NCBI GenBank assembly: GCA_934695325.1
Contig: CAKUVD010000008.1
Coordinates: forward strand, 1 to 64,000
DNA length: 64,000 bases
DNA from: an uncultured Bacteroidales bacterium
Lineage (GTDB): Bacteria > Bacteroidota > Bacteroidia > Bacteroidales > UBA932
Reading direction: 5' to 3'
Part shown: positions 36,570 to 45,784 of the stretch, one piece after another
Numbering within the stretch: the stretch's first letter is position 1
Layout of the letters: the number at the start of each line of letters is the position of its first letter
Position numbers and translations under genes: made by a program
Notes under the pieces: generated by a model
What the model saw: only the letters and a program-made list of their open reading frames with translations
What the model was told of the DNA's origin: nothing
Database searches by the model: none

Positions 36570-37640
36570 ATGAAAAGAATACTATACACAATCCTGGCGT
36601 TGTTGCTGATTTCTGTGTCGGCTTACGCCGGAGGCCCGAAACGCTACGTCCTGGGCTTTTACAATGTCGAGAACCTCTTCGACACATATCACGACGAGGG
36701 CAAGAACGACTATGAGTTCCTTCCTGACGGGAAGAACAAGTGGACAGAGCCTAAATACGAGAAAAAGCTCCATAACATCGCTACGGTCATAAAGGCAATG
36801 GCAGATGAGAACAAGACATTCCACGCAGTGCTGGGGCTCAGCGAGGTGGAGAACCGCCACGTTCTGGAGGATCTGGTCAGCCAGCCTGAAATCGAGGCTG
36901 CGAACTATCAGATAGTGCACTACGACGGCCCGGACAGACGTGGCGTGGATGTCGCGCTTCTCTATAGGCCTGAGTATTTCGCGGTGGAGGAAAGCCAGTC
37001 CATACCGTTTGACTTCAATTCTACGGACATTACATTCTCGATGGACAAGGATGCGCAGGATTACTTCCGCACTCGTGATATCTTGATGGTGCGCGGCAAG
37101 TTGGACGGAGAGATGTTCGCATTCTTCGTGGCGCATCTTCCGTCACGTATCGGTGGCAAGGGGCAGGATCTCAGGAGCCGTGGGGCTGAGATCATTTACG
37201 AACATTCCGTGGAATTGATGAAGGAATACCCCGGCATCAAGATTATGGTAATGGGCGATATGAATGACAACCCTACCGACGACAGTATGGTCAAGTATAT
37301 GCACGGCAAGGAGTTTACCTCGGAGGTAGGGCAGTATGACTTCTTCTCCCCGTTCCTTTCTATGTTGAAGGCGGGCTACGGCTCCCTCGCATATAGGGGC
37401 GCCTGGAACATCTATGACATCATACTCGTGAACGAATCTCTGTTGAATGCTCCGGACGGAGGGCTTAGAATCCAGCCTATCGTGAAGAAAAAGTATTACG
37501 GGCGGGTGTTCAGCCAGCCGTTTATGGTGCAGCAGGAAGGCCAGTACAAGGGCACCCCGTTCCGCACATTCTCAAGCGGTACGTTCATCGGAGGCTACAG
37601 CGACCACTATCCGACATACATAATCGTCAGCAATAAATAA
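36570..37640 (+). CDS. secreted endonuclease/exonuclease/phosphatase (EEP) family protein
   Basis: 356 aa with a cleavable signal peptide ending SAYA (17-20) and no lipobox, so probably periplasmic or secreted. All EEP catalytic elements are seen: Asn32 in FYNVENLFD, Glu92 in LSEVENR, the DRRGVDVALLYR segment, VAHLPSR, GDMNDNP and YSDHYP near the C-terminus. The closest type I can name is the Exo_endo_phos_3-like group of Bacteroidota. It lies 20 bp after the surface nuclease and 11 bp before a TonB-dependent receptor, so a nucleic-acid substrate is more likely than a lipid or sugar phosphate. Confidence 0.88.
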   Translation: MKRILYTILALLLISVSAYAGGPKRYVLGFYNVENLFDTYHDEGKNDYEFLPDGKNKWTEPKYEKKLHNIATVIKAMADENKTFHAVLGLSEVENRHVLEDLVSQPEIEAANYQIVHYDGPDRRGVDVALLYRPEYFAVEESQSIPFDFNSTDITFSMDKDAQDYFRTRDILMVRGKLDGEMFAFFVAHLPSRIGGKGQDLRSRGAEIIYEHSVELMKEYPGIKIMVMGDMNDNPTDDSMVKYMHGKEFTSEVGQYDFFSPFLSMLKAGYGSLAYRGAWNIYDIILVNESLLNAPDGGLRIQPIVKKKYYGRVFSQPFMVQQEGQYKGTPFRTFSSGTFIGGYSDHYPTYIIVSNK

Positions 37641-37651
37641 TAACAACCAAT

Positions 37652-40552
37652 ATGAACAAGAAACAACTTTTGGCCATTCCGGCATTGTTCCTTGCCCTTG
37701 CCGTGTCTGCGCAGACATACACCGGCGGTGTGAAGGGAACGGTGGTGGACAGGACTTCCAAGACAGCTGTGGACGGGGCCGTACTGAAACTCTATTCCGG
37801 TGCGGAAGAGGTGGCCACCGTGAAGACAGCCCCGGACGGCACGTTTATGATCCCTTCTCTGAAGGATGGCATCTATGACCTCGTGATCCAGACGCCTGAC
37901 TATATGGAGTCCAGGGTGAATGTCACGGTGAACGACGGCTACGTGAAGAATATGTTCAAGCTGTCATTGACTCCTGCCAAGAAAGTGGGAGAGGTGGATG
38001 ACGCCAGCTTCACCGAGTTCGATATGGATGACTCGGGGTATCAGGACAGCCCGACCATCCTTTTCGGACAGAACGACGTGTTCAACAACATTGCCGGATA
38101 TAACTTCAGTTCAGTGCGTTTCCGTGTTCGCGGATATTCCAGCGAGTCACAGGATGTCTATCTCGCCGGCGTGAGGATGAACGATGCGATTACTGGCTAC
38201 ACTCCTTATACATTGTGGAGCGGTCTTAACGAGGCCACCCGCAGCAAGGAGACCGTGAACGGTACTGAGGTATCTGATTATGGCTTCGGTGGTTATAACG
38301 GTCTTACGAACATTGACCCGATGGCATCTAAAGTCCGTACAGGATGGCGAGGCAGCGTACTGACCAACAGTGCATTGTACCGGCTGCGGCTGATGATGAC
38401 ATACTCGTCAGGTGAACTGGACAACGGATGGTCTTATGCCTTCAGCGCTTCTGCACGTCTCGGTGGAAACGACTGGATCAAGGGAGTGTATTACCGCTCG
38501 TTCGGATACTATGGGTCCGTGGAGAAAAAGTTCGGCGATGTGCACAGGCTCGGTCTGACCTTTATGGCGGCTCCGGGGCAGAGAGGAGCGCAGAACGGCT
38601 CTACCCAGGAGGTGTATGACCTTATGGGGGACAATATGTATAACTCGAACTGGGGCTATTATAATGGCAAGGTGCGCAATGCGCGCGTGAAGAAGACACA
38701 CGAGCCTATCGCTATCCTCAAGTACGACTTCACTCCGGAGTCCAAGAAACTGAAGGCGTCTGCCACAGTGCTTTACCGTTTCGGAAAGAATGGCTATACG
38801 GCTCTCGACTGGTACGATGCGCCTGACCCTAGGCCTGATTACTACAGGAACCTGCCGAGCTATTTCTATATGGACAATACTGACTATAACCGTCAGAACT
38901 ATGCGAAATATGCGTGGGCCAAGGAGGCTTGGGAGACTGATATGCCTTCCATTACACATATAGACTGGGACAGGCTCTATGCCGTGAACTCAATGAACTC
39001 GACGGAGGCCGGCAACCGCTCCAAGTATGTCATCGAGGAACGCCGCACTGACCAGCAGGACCTTAACTTTGCTGCCAATGCGAAATGGAATCCGGTGAGA
39101 TTCTTTACATTGACCGGCGGCCTTTCATATAAGTGGAACAGAACCGAGTACTACAAGATTCTCGACGATCTTCTCGGAGGCGACTATTACGTAAACATCG
39201 ACCAGTTCGCAGAGCGCGACTATGCCGCATATCCGACAATGATCCAGAATGACCTGGACTATTACCTGCAGCACGGCAAGGCGCAGACTCTGAAGGCCGG
39301 CGACAAGTATGGCTATGACTACTATGCCAATGTCCGCCGTGCGGAGGCGTGGGCATCAGGCCGTTTCACCGTAGGCGGACTAGACGCTTCTGTCGCAGGA
39401 CGCATCGGCTACTCTAAGTTCTGGAGAGACGGTCTTGTCAGAAAGGGACTCTTCCCGGGGCTCGACTCCAATGGTCAGCCTATGACCTATGACGGAAATG
39501 TCATCACTACTTATGACCCTATCTCCGGCGAGGTGATTTCTTCTCTCGGCAAGTCTGAAGTGAAGGATTTCATCACTGGAGCGGCCAAACTGAATCTCAG
39601 TTATGTCATCAGAGGCGGCCATAGAATCTATGCAGACGCTGCATATCTGGCAGACGCTCCTACGTTCAACCAGGCGTTCGTGTCTCCGAGGACCAGGAAC
39701 AGCATTGTCCCGGACCTGAAGACGGTGAAGACATTGACTGCAGACCTCAACTATGCGTACAGCAATGCCGGATATGATGTCCGTGTCACAGGTTTCTATA
39801 CCACCATCAAGGATCAGTCGAAGGTGATGAGTTTCTATGACGACGTGCAGAACTCGTTCACGAACTTCGCGATGAGCGGCATTGACGAGCGTCATATCGG
39901 TATGGAACTTGGTTTCAAGGTGCCGCTTCCGCTTCCTAACCTCTCTTTGCAGGGTGTCCTCTCTTATGGCCAGTATGTATATACATCAAACCCTAAGATG
40001 TATCAGACCTACGACAACAGTGCCGCTGTAGTGGAAGAAACCTATGGCGTGACCATCCCTTACTGGAAGAGCCACCCGACTGCTGAAGGCAAGACTGTAA
40101 GGCATTATGTCTCAGGCACTCCTCAGTTCGCCACGAGCCTCGGCCTCGCTTGGAACAAGAACTACTGGTTCGTCGATGCCGATGTGGACTGGTTCGACAA
40201 GGCTTATCTCGATATGAATCCGCTCTACAGGACAGATATGGCTACCGCAGGCCCTGACGGAACTGTCACGCCTCAGGAAATCGAATATATGGCTGCGCAG
40301 GAGAAGTTCAAGGGTGCGCTTCTGGTCAATGCCAGCGTGGGCAAGTCCTGGTACATCAAGAGAAACTACCAGCTCGGCTTCTCTCTCCAGGTGAAGAACA
40401 TCCTGAACAAGAAAGATGTCCGCACAGGCGGTTATGAGCAGACTCGTCTCGTGGACAGCACCGTCAGCAAGGAGCGTTACTACAGGTTCGATTCCAAGTA
40501 CTTCTATATGAGTGGAATCAACTATATGTTGAACATTTATTTCAGATTCTAA
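37652..40552 (+). CDS. TonB-dependent receptor with CarboxypepD_reg domain
   Basis: 966 aa. Signal peptide to about residue 20 (LAVSAQT). CarboxypepD_reg-like domain at about 26-110 (GVKGTVVDRTSKTAVDGAVL). The plug region is RFRVRGYSSESQDVYLAGV. A 22-strand-type barrel ends in NYMLNIYFRF with a terminal Phe. It is not the SusC type and no SusD is nearby. The next gene, 4 bp away, encodes a DUF5689 lipoprotein, which may act as its lid or ligand-binding partner. The preceding nucleases make nucleotides or oligonucleotides the candidate cargo. Confidence 0.88.
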   Translation: MNKKQLLAIPALFLALAVSAQTYTGGVKGTVVDRTSKTAVDGAVLKLYSGAEEVATVKTAPDGTFMIPSLKDGIYDLVIQTPDYMESRVNVTVNDGYVKNMFKLSLTPAKKVGEVDDASFTEFDMDDSGYQDSPTILFGQNDVFNNIAGYNFSSVRFRVRGYSSESQDVYLAGVRMNDAITGYTPYTLWSGLNEATRSKETVNGTEVSDYGFGGYNGLTNIDPMASKVRTGWRGSVLTNSALYRLRLMMTYSSGELDNGWSYAFSASARLGGNDWIKGVYYRSFGYYGSVEKKFGDVHRLGLTFMAAPGQRGAQNGSTQEVYDLMGDNMYNSNWGYYNGKVRNARVKKTHEPIAILKYDFTPESKKLKASATVLYRFGKNGYTALDWYDAPDPRPDYYRNLPSYFYMDNTDYNRQNYAKYAWAKEAWETDMPSITHIDWDRLYAVNSMNSTEAGNRSKYVIEERRTDQQDLNFAANAKWNPVRFFTLTGGLSYKWNRTEYYKILDDLLGGDYYVNIDQFAERDYAAYPTMIQNDLDYYLQHGKAQTLKAGDKYGYDYYANVRRAEAWASGRFTVGGLDASVAGRIGYSKFWRDGLVRKGLFPGLDSNGQPMTYDGNVITTYDPISGEVISSLGKSEVKDFITGAAKLNLSYVIRGGHRIYADAAYLADAPTFNQAFVSPRTRNSIVPDLKTVKTLTADLNYAYSNAGYDVRVTGFYTTIKDQSKVMSFYDDVQNSFTNFAMSGIDERHIGMELGFKVPLPLPNLSLQGVLSYGQYVYTSNPKMYQTYDNSAAVVEETYGVTIPYWKSHPTAEGKTVRHYVSGTPQFATSLGLAWNKNYWFVDADVDWFDKAYLDMNPLYRTDMATAGPDGTVTPQEIEYMAAQEKFKGALLVNASVGKSWYIKRNYQLGFSLQVKNILNKKDVRTGGYEQTRLVDSTVSKERYYRFDSKYFYMSGINYMLNIYFRF

Positions 40553-40556
40553 GGGT

Positions 40557-41558
40557 ATGAACAAGATATTTTATGCAATAGGCGTGCTTGCGGCATCATT
40601 GTCCGTGCTGTGTTCCTGCGACGAGTGGGAGCCGGTGTTCACCGGAGATTATGGCGAGGCTGATGTCTATGAGCCTGTGACGATGACTCCGAACACGACG
40701 ATAATGGAGCTCAAGTCGATGTACAGCAATGCTCCCGTGAAGATAGAGAAGGATATCCTCATCGGCGGCCAGGTGGTATCCGAGGACCGTTCCGGTAATA
40801 TCTACAAGAGCATCTATATCCAGGACGCTACCGGCGGCATTGAGCTGAAGATCGGCAAGAATGGTCTTTACAATGACTACAAGCTCGGCCAGTGGGTGTA
40901 TGTGAAGTGCAGCGGCCTTACTCTGGGCGCATATAACGGTATGCTCCAGCTGGGCTTTGAGGACCCTACCAAAGAATATGAGACTTCGTATATCGAGGTG
41001 CAGTATATCATTGACACTCACATATTCAGAGGAAGGCTGGATACTCCTGTCGCAGCCAGGAAAGTGGCTGAGGCTGACCTCCTGAAAGCCGAGAACATAG
41101 GCTGCTATGTGGAACTGGACGGGCTTACTTACGAGAACCAGATCTTCCTCCTTGTGTATGTGGACCAGAACAAGGACAAGAAAGACAACGACAACCGTAT
41201 CTTCTTCTCCGACAAGAGCTGGGGTGTGGATACTTGGGCTATGTCCAAGCAGGGCTTCATCAACTACTTGAATTCCGGTGTACTTGACAGCGGCGCCACC
41301 AACACCGGCAGGAAGGTCACGGATCTCAAGCCTACATTGATTAAGAATGCCGCGGCATACTCCGTGAGCCAGTACTTCAATATGGGGGCGAAAACGGTGC
41401 AGATCCGTACAAGTGGATATTCGAGATTTGCGGACACCAAGATTGACGAGAGAATCCTCGGTGGAGCCAAAGTCAATGTGAAAGGCATCCTTACCATCTA
41501 TCAGGGACAGGCACAGTTCACTCTCATTGACCTGAGCGGGGTGGAAATAGTAGAATAG
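40557..41558 (+). CDS. DUF5689 (OB-fold) lipoprotein
   Basis: 333 aa. Lipobox VLCSC near residues 17-21. It opens with PNTTIMELKSMY and contains IGGQVVSEDRSGNIYKSIYI, QDATGGIELKIG and GQWVYVKCSGLTLGAYNGM, the DUF5689 pattern, which is related to OB-fold nucleic-acid-binding domains. The C-terminal half has VKGILTIYQGQAQFTLID, a second OB-like motif. It is coupled to the receptor upstream (4 bp) and the peptidase downstream (6 bp). Function is not established for the family; a receptor accessory is my inference. Confidence 0.85.
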   Translation: MNKIFYAIGVLAASLSVLCSCDEWEPVFTGDYGEADVYEPVTMTPNTTIMELKSMYSNAPVKIEKDILIGGQVVSEDRSGNIYKSIYIQDATGGIELKIGKNGLYNDYKLGQWVYVKCSGLTLGAYNGMLQLGFEDPTKEYETSYIEVQYIIDTHIFRGRLDTPVAARKVAEADLLKAENIGCYVELDGLTYENQIFLLVYVDQNKDKKDNDNRIFFSDKSWGVDTWAMSKQGFINYLNSGVLDSGATNTGRKVTDLKPTLIKNAAAYSVSQYFNMGAKTVQIRTSGYSRFADTKIDERILGGAKVNVKGILTIYQGQAQFTLIDLSGVEIVE

Positions 41559-41564
41559 TTCATT

Positions 41565-43574
41565 ATGAGAAAAATTGCGATATTAGGCGTGGGGATTATT
41601 ATGATTTCGGCGTGTGGAGGAAATCCGTTCCTCAATGAATGGAAAGTCGAGTGGCAGCTTCCGCCTTTCGACAAGATCAAGATTGGGGACTATGTGCCTG
41701 CCGTGAAGGCTGGAATCGAGAGCCAGTCTGAGGAGGTCAATGCTATCGTGACCAATGCCGAGGCTCCGACTTTCGAAAATACTGTGGCTGCTTATGAACT
41801 GTCAGGACAGATCCTGGCGAGGACTCTGGGGGTGCTTTACAATGTCTCCGAGTCTGACGCTACGCCTGAGATGCAGGCTGTGATGGATGAGGTGACTCCA
41901 ATGGTGACAGCGGCATCGGACGAGATATTTATGAACAAGGCCTTTTTCGACAGGGTAGCCGCTGTGCTCGCTGACTCGGCGTCTCTTGACCGTGAGCAGT
42001 ATATGGTCACGAAAAAACTCTACGGTAGGTTCGTCGACAACGGTGTGGCGTTGGGAGAGGCTGAGCAGGCTCGTTTCAGGGAAATCAGTTCCGAGCTTGC
42101 GGTATTGACCCAGAAGTTCGGGAACAACCTTCTCGCTGAGAGCAATGCCTTCAAGTCCGAGGTCGGCATACCTGTCTCCAGTTATCCTGTTTTTATGTCC
42201 ACGTGTGCTGACAGGGCAAAGCGGGAGGCGGCATTCAAGGCCTACTCTTCGAGAGGGGATCACGATAATGCGTATGACAACAAGCAGGTAATCCTGGACA
42301 TTATGCGTCTTCGCACGGAGAAAGCTCAGCTGCTGGGCTACGGCTGTGCCGCCGACCAGATTCTGAACGACAAGATGGCGCACGATCACGCTACCGTGGA
42401 TGCGTTCCTCGACAAGATTATGGCCAAGGCTGTCGCAAAGGCGAGAGAAGAGGTCGTGTCAATGCAGAAGTTTATGGATGAGGATATCGCAGCCGGACTT
42501 CTTCCTGCCGGGACGAAGATTCAGCCGTGGGACTGGTGGTATTATTCGGAGAAGGTGCGCAAGGCGCAGTATGACCTGGATGAGAATGTGACCAAGCAGT
42601 ATTTCCAGCTGGAAAATGTCCGGGGCGGCGTGTTCAAGGCTGCTGAGATGCTCTATGGCATCCATATCGAGCCTGTGAAGGGTGTCCCTGTGTATAATCC
42701 GGAGGTGGACGTGTACAAGGTGACGGATTCTGACGGCAGTCTCCTGGGCATATTTATGACCGATTATCTTCCTCGCAGCACGAAGCGCGGCGGAGCGTGG
42801 ATGTCGAATTTCCGTGAGCAGTATGTCGATGCGTCAGGCAATGATGTCCGCCCTGTCATCGTCAATGTCTGCAATTTCGGGCAGCCAGAGGATACTGTGA
42901 AACTGCTTACGATAGACGAGGTTCAGACTGCGTTCCACGAGTTCGGCCACGCATTGCACGGTCTTCTCACGAAGTGCCGTTATGTGGATGTCAGCGGTAC
43001 GAATGTAGCCCGTGATTTCGTGGAGACATTCTCCCAGTTCAATGAGAACTGGGCATTCCAGCCTGAGATTCTTGCCAAGTATGCTTTCCATTATCAGACA
43101 GGAGAGGTCATCCCTGATTCGTTGGTGGCCAAGATAAACAACTCGCTGAAGTTCAACCAGGGCTTTATGACGACTGAACTCTGCGCTGCATCCATCCTGG
43201 ATATGAAGTGGCATGAACTTGGCCCGGACACTGACTGGAACAGTCTGGATATCAATGTTTTTGAGAACGAGGTGTGCAAGGAGATGGGGCTTATCGACGA
43301 GATTATCCCTCGTTACCGCAGCACATATTTCAACCATACATTCGGTGGCGGCTACAGCGCCGGCTATTATGGCTACCTTTGGGCTGAGGTCTTGGACAAG
43401 GACGCCTTCGAATACTGGGAGGGCAACGGCCTCTGGAATCCTGATATGGCAAGGAAGTTCCGCTCCCTGTTCCTGGAGAAGGGAGGCAGCGAGGAGCCGA
43501 TGACGCTTTATCACGAGTTCCGCGGCGCCGATCCCGATCCTGAGTCGCTCATCCGCGCCCGCGGTCTGGAATAA
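41565..43574 (+). CDS. M3 family metallopeptidase lipoprotein (peptidyl-dipeptidase Dcp-like)
   Basis: 669 aa. The lipobox MISACGG suggests lipidation at Cys17, unlike cytoplasmic Dcp. The zinc motif HEFGHALHG is at about 458. FNENWAFQPEIL and the C-terminal YSAGYYGYLWAEVLDKDAF are M3A hallmarks. NPFLNEWKVEWQLPPFDKI at the N-terminus is typical of Bacteroidota Dcp. It ends the five-gene run that begins with the nuclease. A peptidase could free peptides from nucleoprotein, or simply share the transcript. Confidence 0.93.
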   Translation: MRKIAILGVGIIMISACGGNPFLNEWKVEWQLPPFDKIKIGDYVPAVKAGIESQSEEVNAIVTNAEAPTFENTVAAYELSGQILARTLGVLYNVSESDATPEMQAVMDEVTPMVTAASDEIFMNKAFFDRVAAVLADSASLDREQYMVTKKLYGRFVDNGVALGEAEQARFREISSELAVLTQKFGNNLLAESNAFKSEVGIPVSSYPVFMSTCADRAKREAAFKAYSSRGDHDNAYDNKQVILDIMRLRTEKAQLLGYGCAADQILNDKMAHDHATVDAFLDKIMAKAVAKAREEVVSMQKFMDEDIAAGLLPAGTKIQPWDWWYYSEKVRKAQYDLDENVTKQYFQLENVRGGVFKAAEMLYGIHIEPVKGVPVYNPEVDVYKVTDSDGSLLGIFMTDYLPRSTKRGGAWMSNFREQYVDASGNDVRPVIVNVCNFGQPEDTVKLLTIDEVQTAFHEFGHALHGLLTKCRYVDVSGTNVARDFVETFSQFNENWAFQPEILAKYAFHYQTGEVIPDSLVAKINNSLKFNQGFMTTELCAASILDMKWHELGPDTDWNSLDINVFENEVCKEMGLIDEIIPRYRSTYFNHTFGGGYSAGYYGYLWAEVLDKDAFEYWEGNGLWNPDMARKFRSLFLEKGGSEEPMTLYHEFRGADPDPESLIRARGLE

Positions 43575-43601
43575 CCTTTTTCGTCTTCCAAGCAAAACAA
43601 A

Positions 43602-43630
43602 AAGCCGCACCGGTGATTTCGGCGCGGCTT
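43602..43630. terminator. shared hairpin between convergent genes
   Basis: AAGCCGC/GCGGCTT stem with AAAACAAAA on the left and CTTGTTT on the right. It can work for the M3 peptidase and for manA. Confidence 0.7.
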
Positions 43631-43635
43631 CTTGT

Positions 43636-44613
43636 TTACCCGATGTAGCTGGTGATGAGCTTCATTCCAGGTGTCGGAGTGAAGGTCACTCCTCTCGATG
43701 TGGCCGGAATGAGAACTGTCTCTCCCTGATGGAGCGAGAGCGTGTGATCCTCCTCCTCGTGGTCTGTGAGGGAGCCTTGTCCTTCGATGCACATCACCAC
43801 CAGGAACGAATCCACGGCCGTGAGATCCTTAGTGAATGGCTTGTCCAGATCGTACTGACTGGTAGTGAAGTACTTGCATTCCACCAGGACATTCTCATAG
43901 TCCTTCTTTTCCTTGTAGCTTGTCTTGTACTCCGGATATACATTATAGTCGATGGCATCCTTGGCGAGTTCCGTATGCAGTTCGCGTGGCTTCCCGTCAA
44001 GTCCGAGACGGCCGTAGTCATAGATGCGGTAGGTGATGTCTGATGTCTGCTGGATTTCTGCGATGAAGCAGCCGGTACCTATGGCGTGAATGCGGCCTGC
44101 CGGGAGGAAGAATACGTCACCCGGCTTCACGTCGAAGCGTGTGAGGACATCTGTGATGGTATTGTTCTCTACCCTCTGCACATATTCGTCAGGCGTGATT
44201 TTTTCTGAGAGGCCAGAAAGAAGGTGTGCGCCTTTGTCTGCGCCTACGACATACCACATCTCGGTCTTGCCCTTGGAGTTATGGCGCTTTGCCGCCAGCT
44301 CGTCATTCGGGTGCACCTGGATGGAAAGGTCACTCTTAGCGTCAATGAACTTTATCAGGAGAGGAAACTCATTGCCGGTGTTGGCATAGACTTTTTCTCC
44401 GACGATCTTGCCTTTGAATTGCTCCACAAGTTCTGTGATGGTCTTGCCCTCATATTCACCGTTTGCGATGACGGACTCGTGTCCCTTTACGCCTGAGAGT
44501 TCCCAGCTTTCACCGATATTGTGCTGATCTGTGACGACTTCCTTGTAAGGAGCTATTTTCTCTCCGCCCCATACGACAGTCTTGAGTATTGGCTTGAATT
44601 TTAACGGATACAT
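43636..44613 (-). CDS. manA: mannose-6-phosphate isomerase, class I
   Basis: Interconverts mannose-6-P and fructose-6-P; cupin metalloenzyme of 325 aa. Zinc ligands fit SIQVHPND, KTEMWYV and PAGRIHAIGTG. WGGEKIAPYK and NIGESWELSG are typical N-terminal features. Last gene of the mannoside operon, so it would feed mannose released by the GH92/GH130 enzymes into glycolysis. Confidence 0.95.
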   Translation of the reverse strand: MYPLKFKPILKTVVWGGEKIAPYKEVVTDQHNIGESWELSGVKGHESVIANGEYEGKTITELVEQFKGKIVGEKVYANTGNEFPLLIKFIDAKSDLSIQVHPNDELAAKRHNSKGKTEMWYVVGADKGAHLLSGLSEKITPDEYVQRVENNTITDVLTRFDVKPGDVFFLPAGRIHAIGTGCFIAEIQQTSDITYRIYDYGRLGLDGKPRELHTELAKDAIDYNVYPEYKTSYKEKKDYENVLVECKYFTTSQYDLDKPFTKDLTAVDSFLVVMCIEGQGSLTDHEEEDHTLSLHQGETVLIPATSRGVTFTPTPGMKLITSYIG

Positions 44614-44640
44614 AATTTTCTTTCTTTTATATTTCCATAA

Positions 44641-45744
44641 CTACTTATCCAGCTGGCTGAGGGCGAAGGTGTAGGCTCCGAGAGAGATGGCCTTGCTGGC
44701 ACCTATCTTTGACCGCATAACGCCGATACGCTTCTGTGGGTCATAAGTCACGGTCTTGTCCGTGCCATAGACATTGATCTGACGCGCATCTCCCTTGGCG
44801 AATGCCGCGAACTCCTCAGTGTCGTCCAGGTTATACACCTTGGACTGAACTTTGCCGATGGTGTCGCCTGATATGGTCTTGACGGTCGAACGCATTGACC
44901 TCAGGATTCCCGGCATAATGTATTTGTCATTGTTCATAAGCCCTCCGCCGATGCAGATGATGCCGTCGAACAGCGAAGCGGCGATTGCCATGCCGTCTCC
45001 GGCAGCCTCGCCGAGGTCATTGAACGCCTTCATCGCCGCCTCCTTGTTGCCCTCGCGCTCGCCGTGGCATATCTCGGCTATCTCTTTAGGTGTCAGTCCG
45101 TGTGTCAGGTTTCCGCTGGCCTCGCCATAGACTCTGGTCACCGCACGGATGGAAGCGCTGTCCTCCAGGATATATCCTGGCATCTTGAAATTAGGCAGGC
45201 AGAATGTCTCCACGCAGGAGTTGTCTCCGCGGTTCAGTTCCCCTCCCATCACGAAGCCGATGCCGAGCCCTGTTCCGAACGTATAGCCGATGAGGTTGTG
45301 GAAACGCTTGTCGCTTCCGGCCTCCGCCAGGCGTGCATTCACCTCTGGAAGAGCGCCGCCGAGAGCCTCTCCGTAAGCATAGAGGTCACCGTCGTTGTTT
45401 ATGTATACAGGTATTCCGAACTTGTCCTCAAGGAACGGCCCGAGAGCCACGCCATCGCGGAACGACGGGAAATTCGGAAGGTAGCCGCCGATGATGCCGT
45501 GCGGATAGTCAGCAGGTCCAGGGAATGCGAAGCTGATGGCCACCGGCTTCTCCTCCAGTTTGTCAATGACAGTGCTGAAGCCCAGAACGAGTGTCTGAAG
45601 GCATAGATCCAGATTCTTCGCATTGGAAGGCAATGTGATAGGGTCGATGATGTATTCTCCTCCACGCATTGCGCTGAATACCATATTCGTTCCGCCCGCA
45701 TCCAGGGTGAGGACGATTCTTGAGTCTGTTTTGTAGTTAGCCAT
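44641..45744 (-). CDS. ROK-family sugar kinase
   Basis: 367 aa. ATP-phosphate motif LTLDAGGTNMVFS at about 11-23; catalytic Asp in YINNDGDLYAYGEA; TFGTGLGIGFVMGGEL and IICIGGGLMNN are ROK features. The zinc cluster CxCGxxGC of typical ROK kinases is missing; in its place is CVETFCLPNFKMPGYILED. Next to manA and mannosidases it is most likely a mannose kinase; glucose or GlcNAc remain possible. It lies between GH92 (40 bp) and manA (27 bp). Confidence 0.88.
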   Translation of the reverse strand: MANYKTDSRIVLTLDAGGTNMVFSAMRGGEYIIDPITLPSNAKNLDLCLQTLVLGFSTVIDKLEEKPVAISFAFPGPADYPHGIIGGYLPNFPSFRDGVALGPFLEDKFGIPVYINNDGDLYAYGEALGGALPEVNARLAEAGSDKRFHNLIGYTFGTGLGIGFVMGGELNRGDNSCVETFCLPNFKMPGYILEDSASIRAVTRVYGEASGNLTHGLTPKEIAEICHGEREGNKEAAMKAFNDLGEAAGDGMAIAASLFDGIICIGGGLMNNDKYIMPGILRSMRSTVKTISGDTIGKVQSKVYNLDDTEEFAAFAKGDARQINVYGTDKTVTYDPQKRIGVMRSKIGASKAISLGAYTFALSQLDK

Positions 45745-45784
45745 AATTATGCTGTCTTTTTAAGTCAATGTCTGTTCCTCAGGA

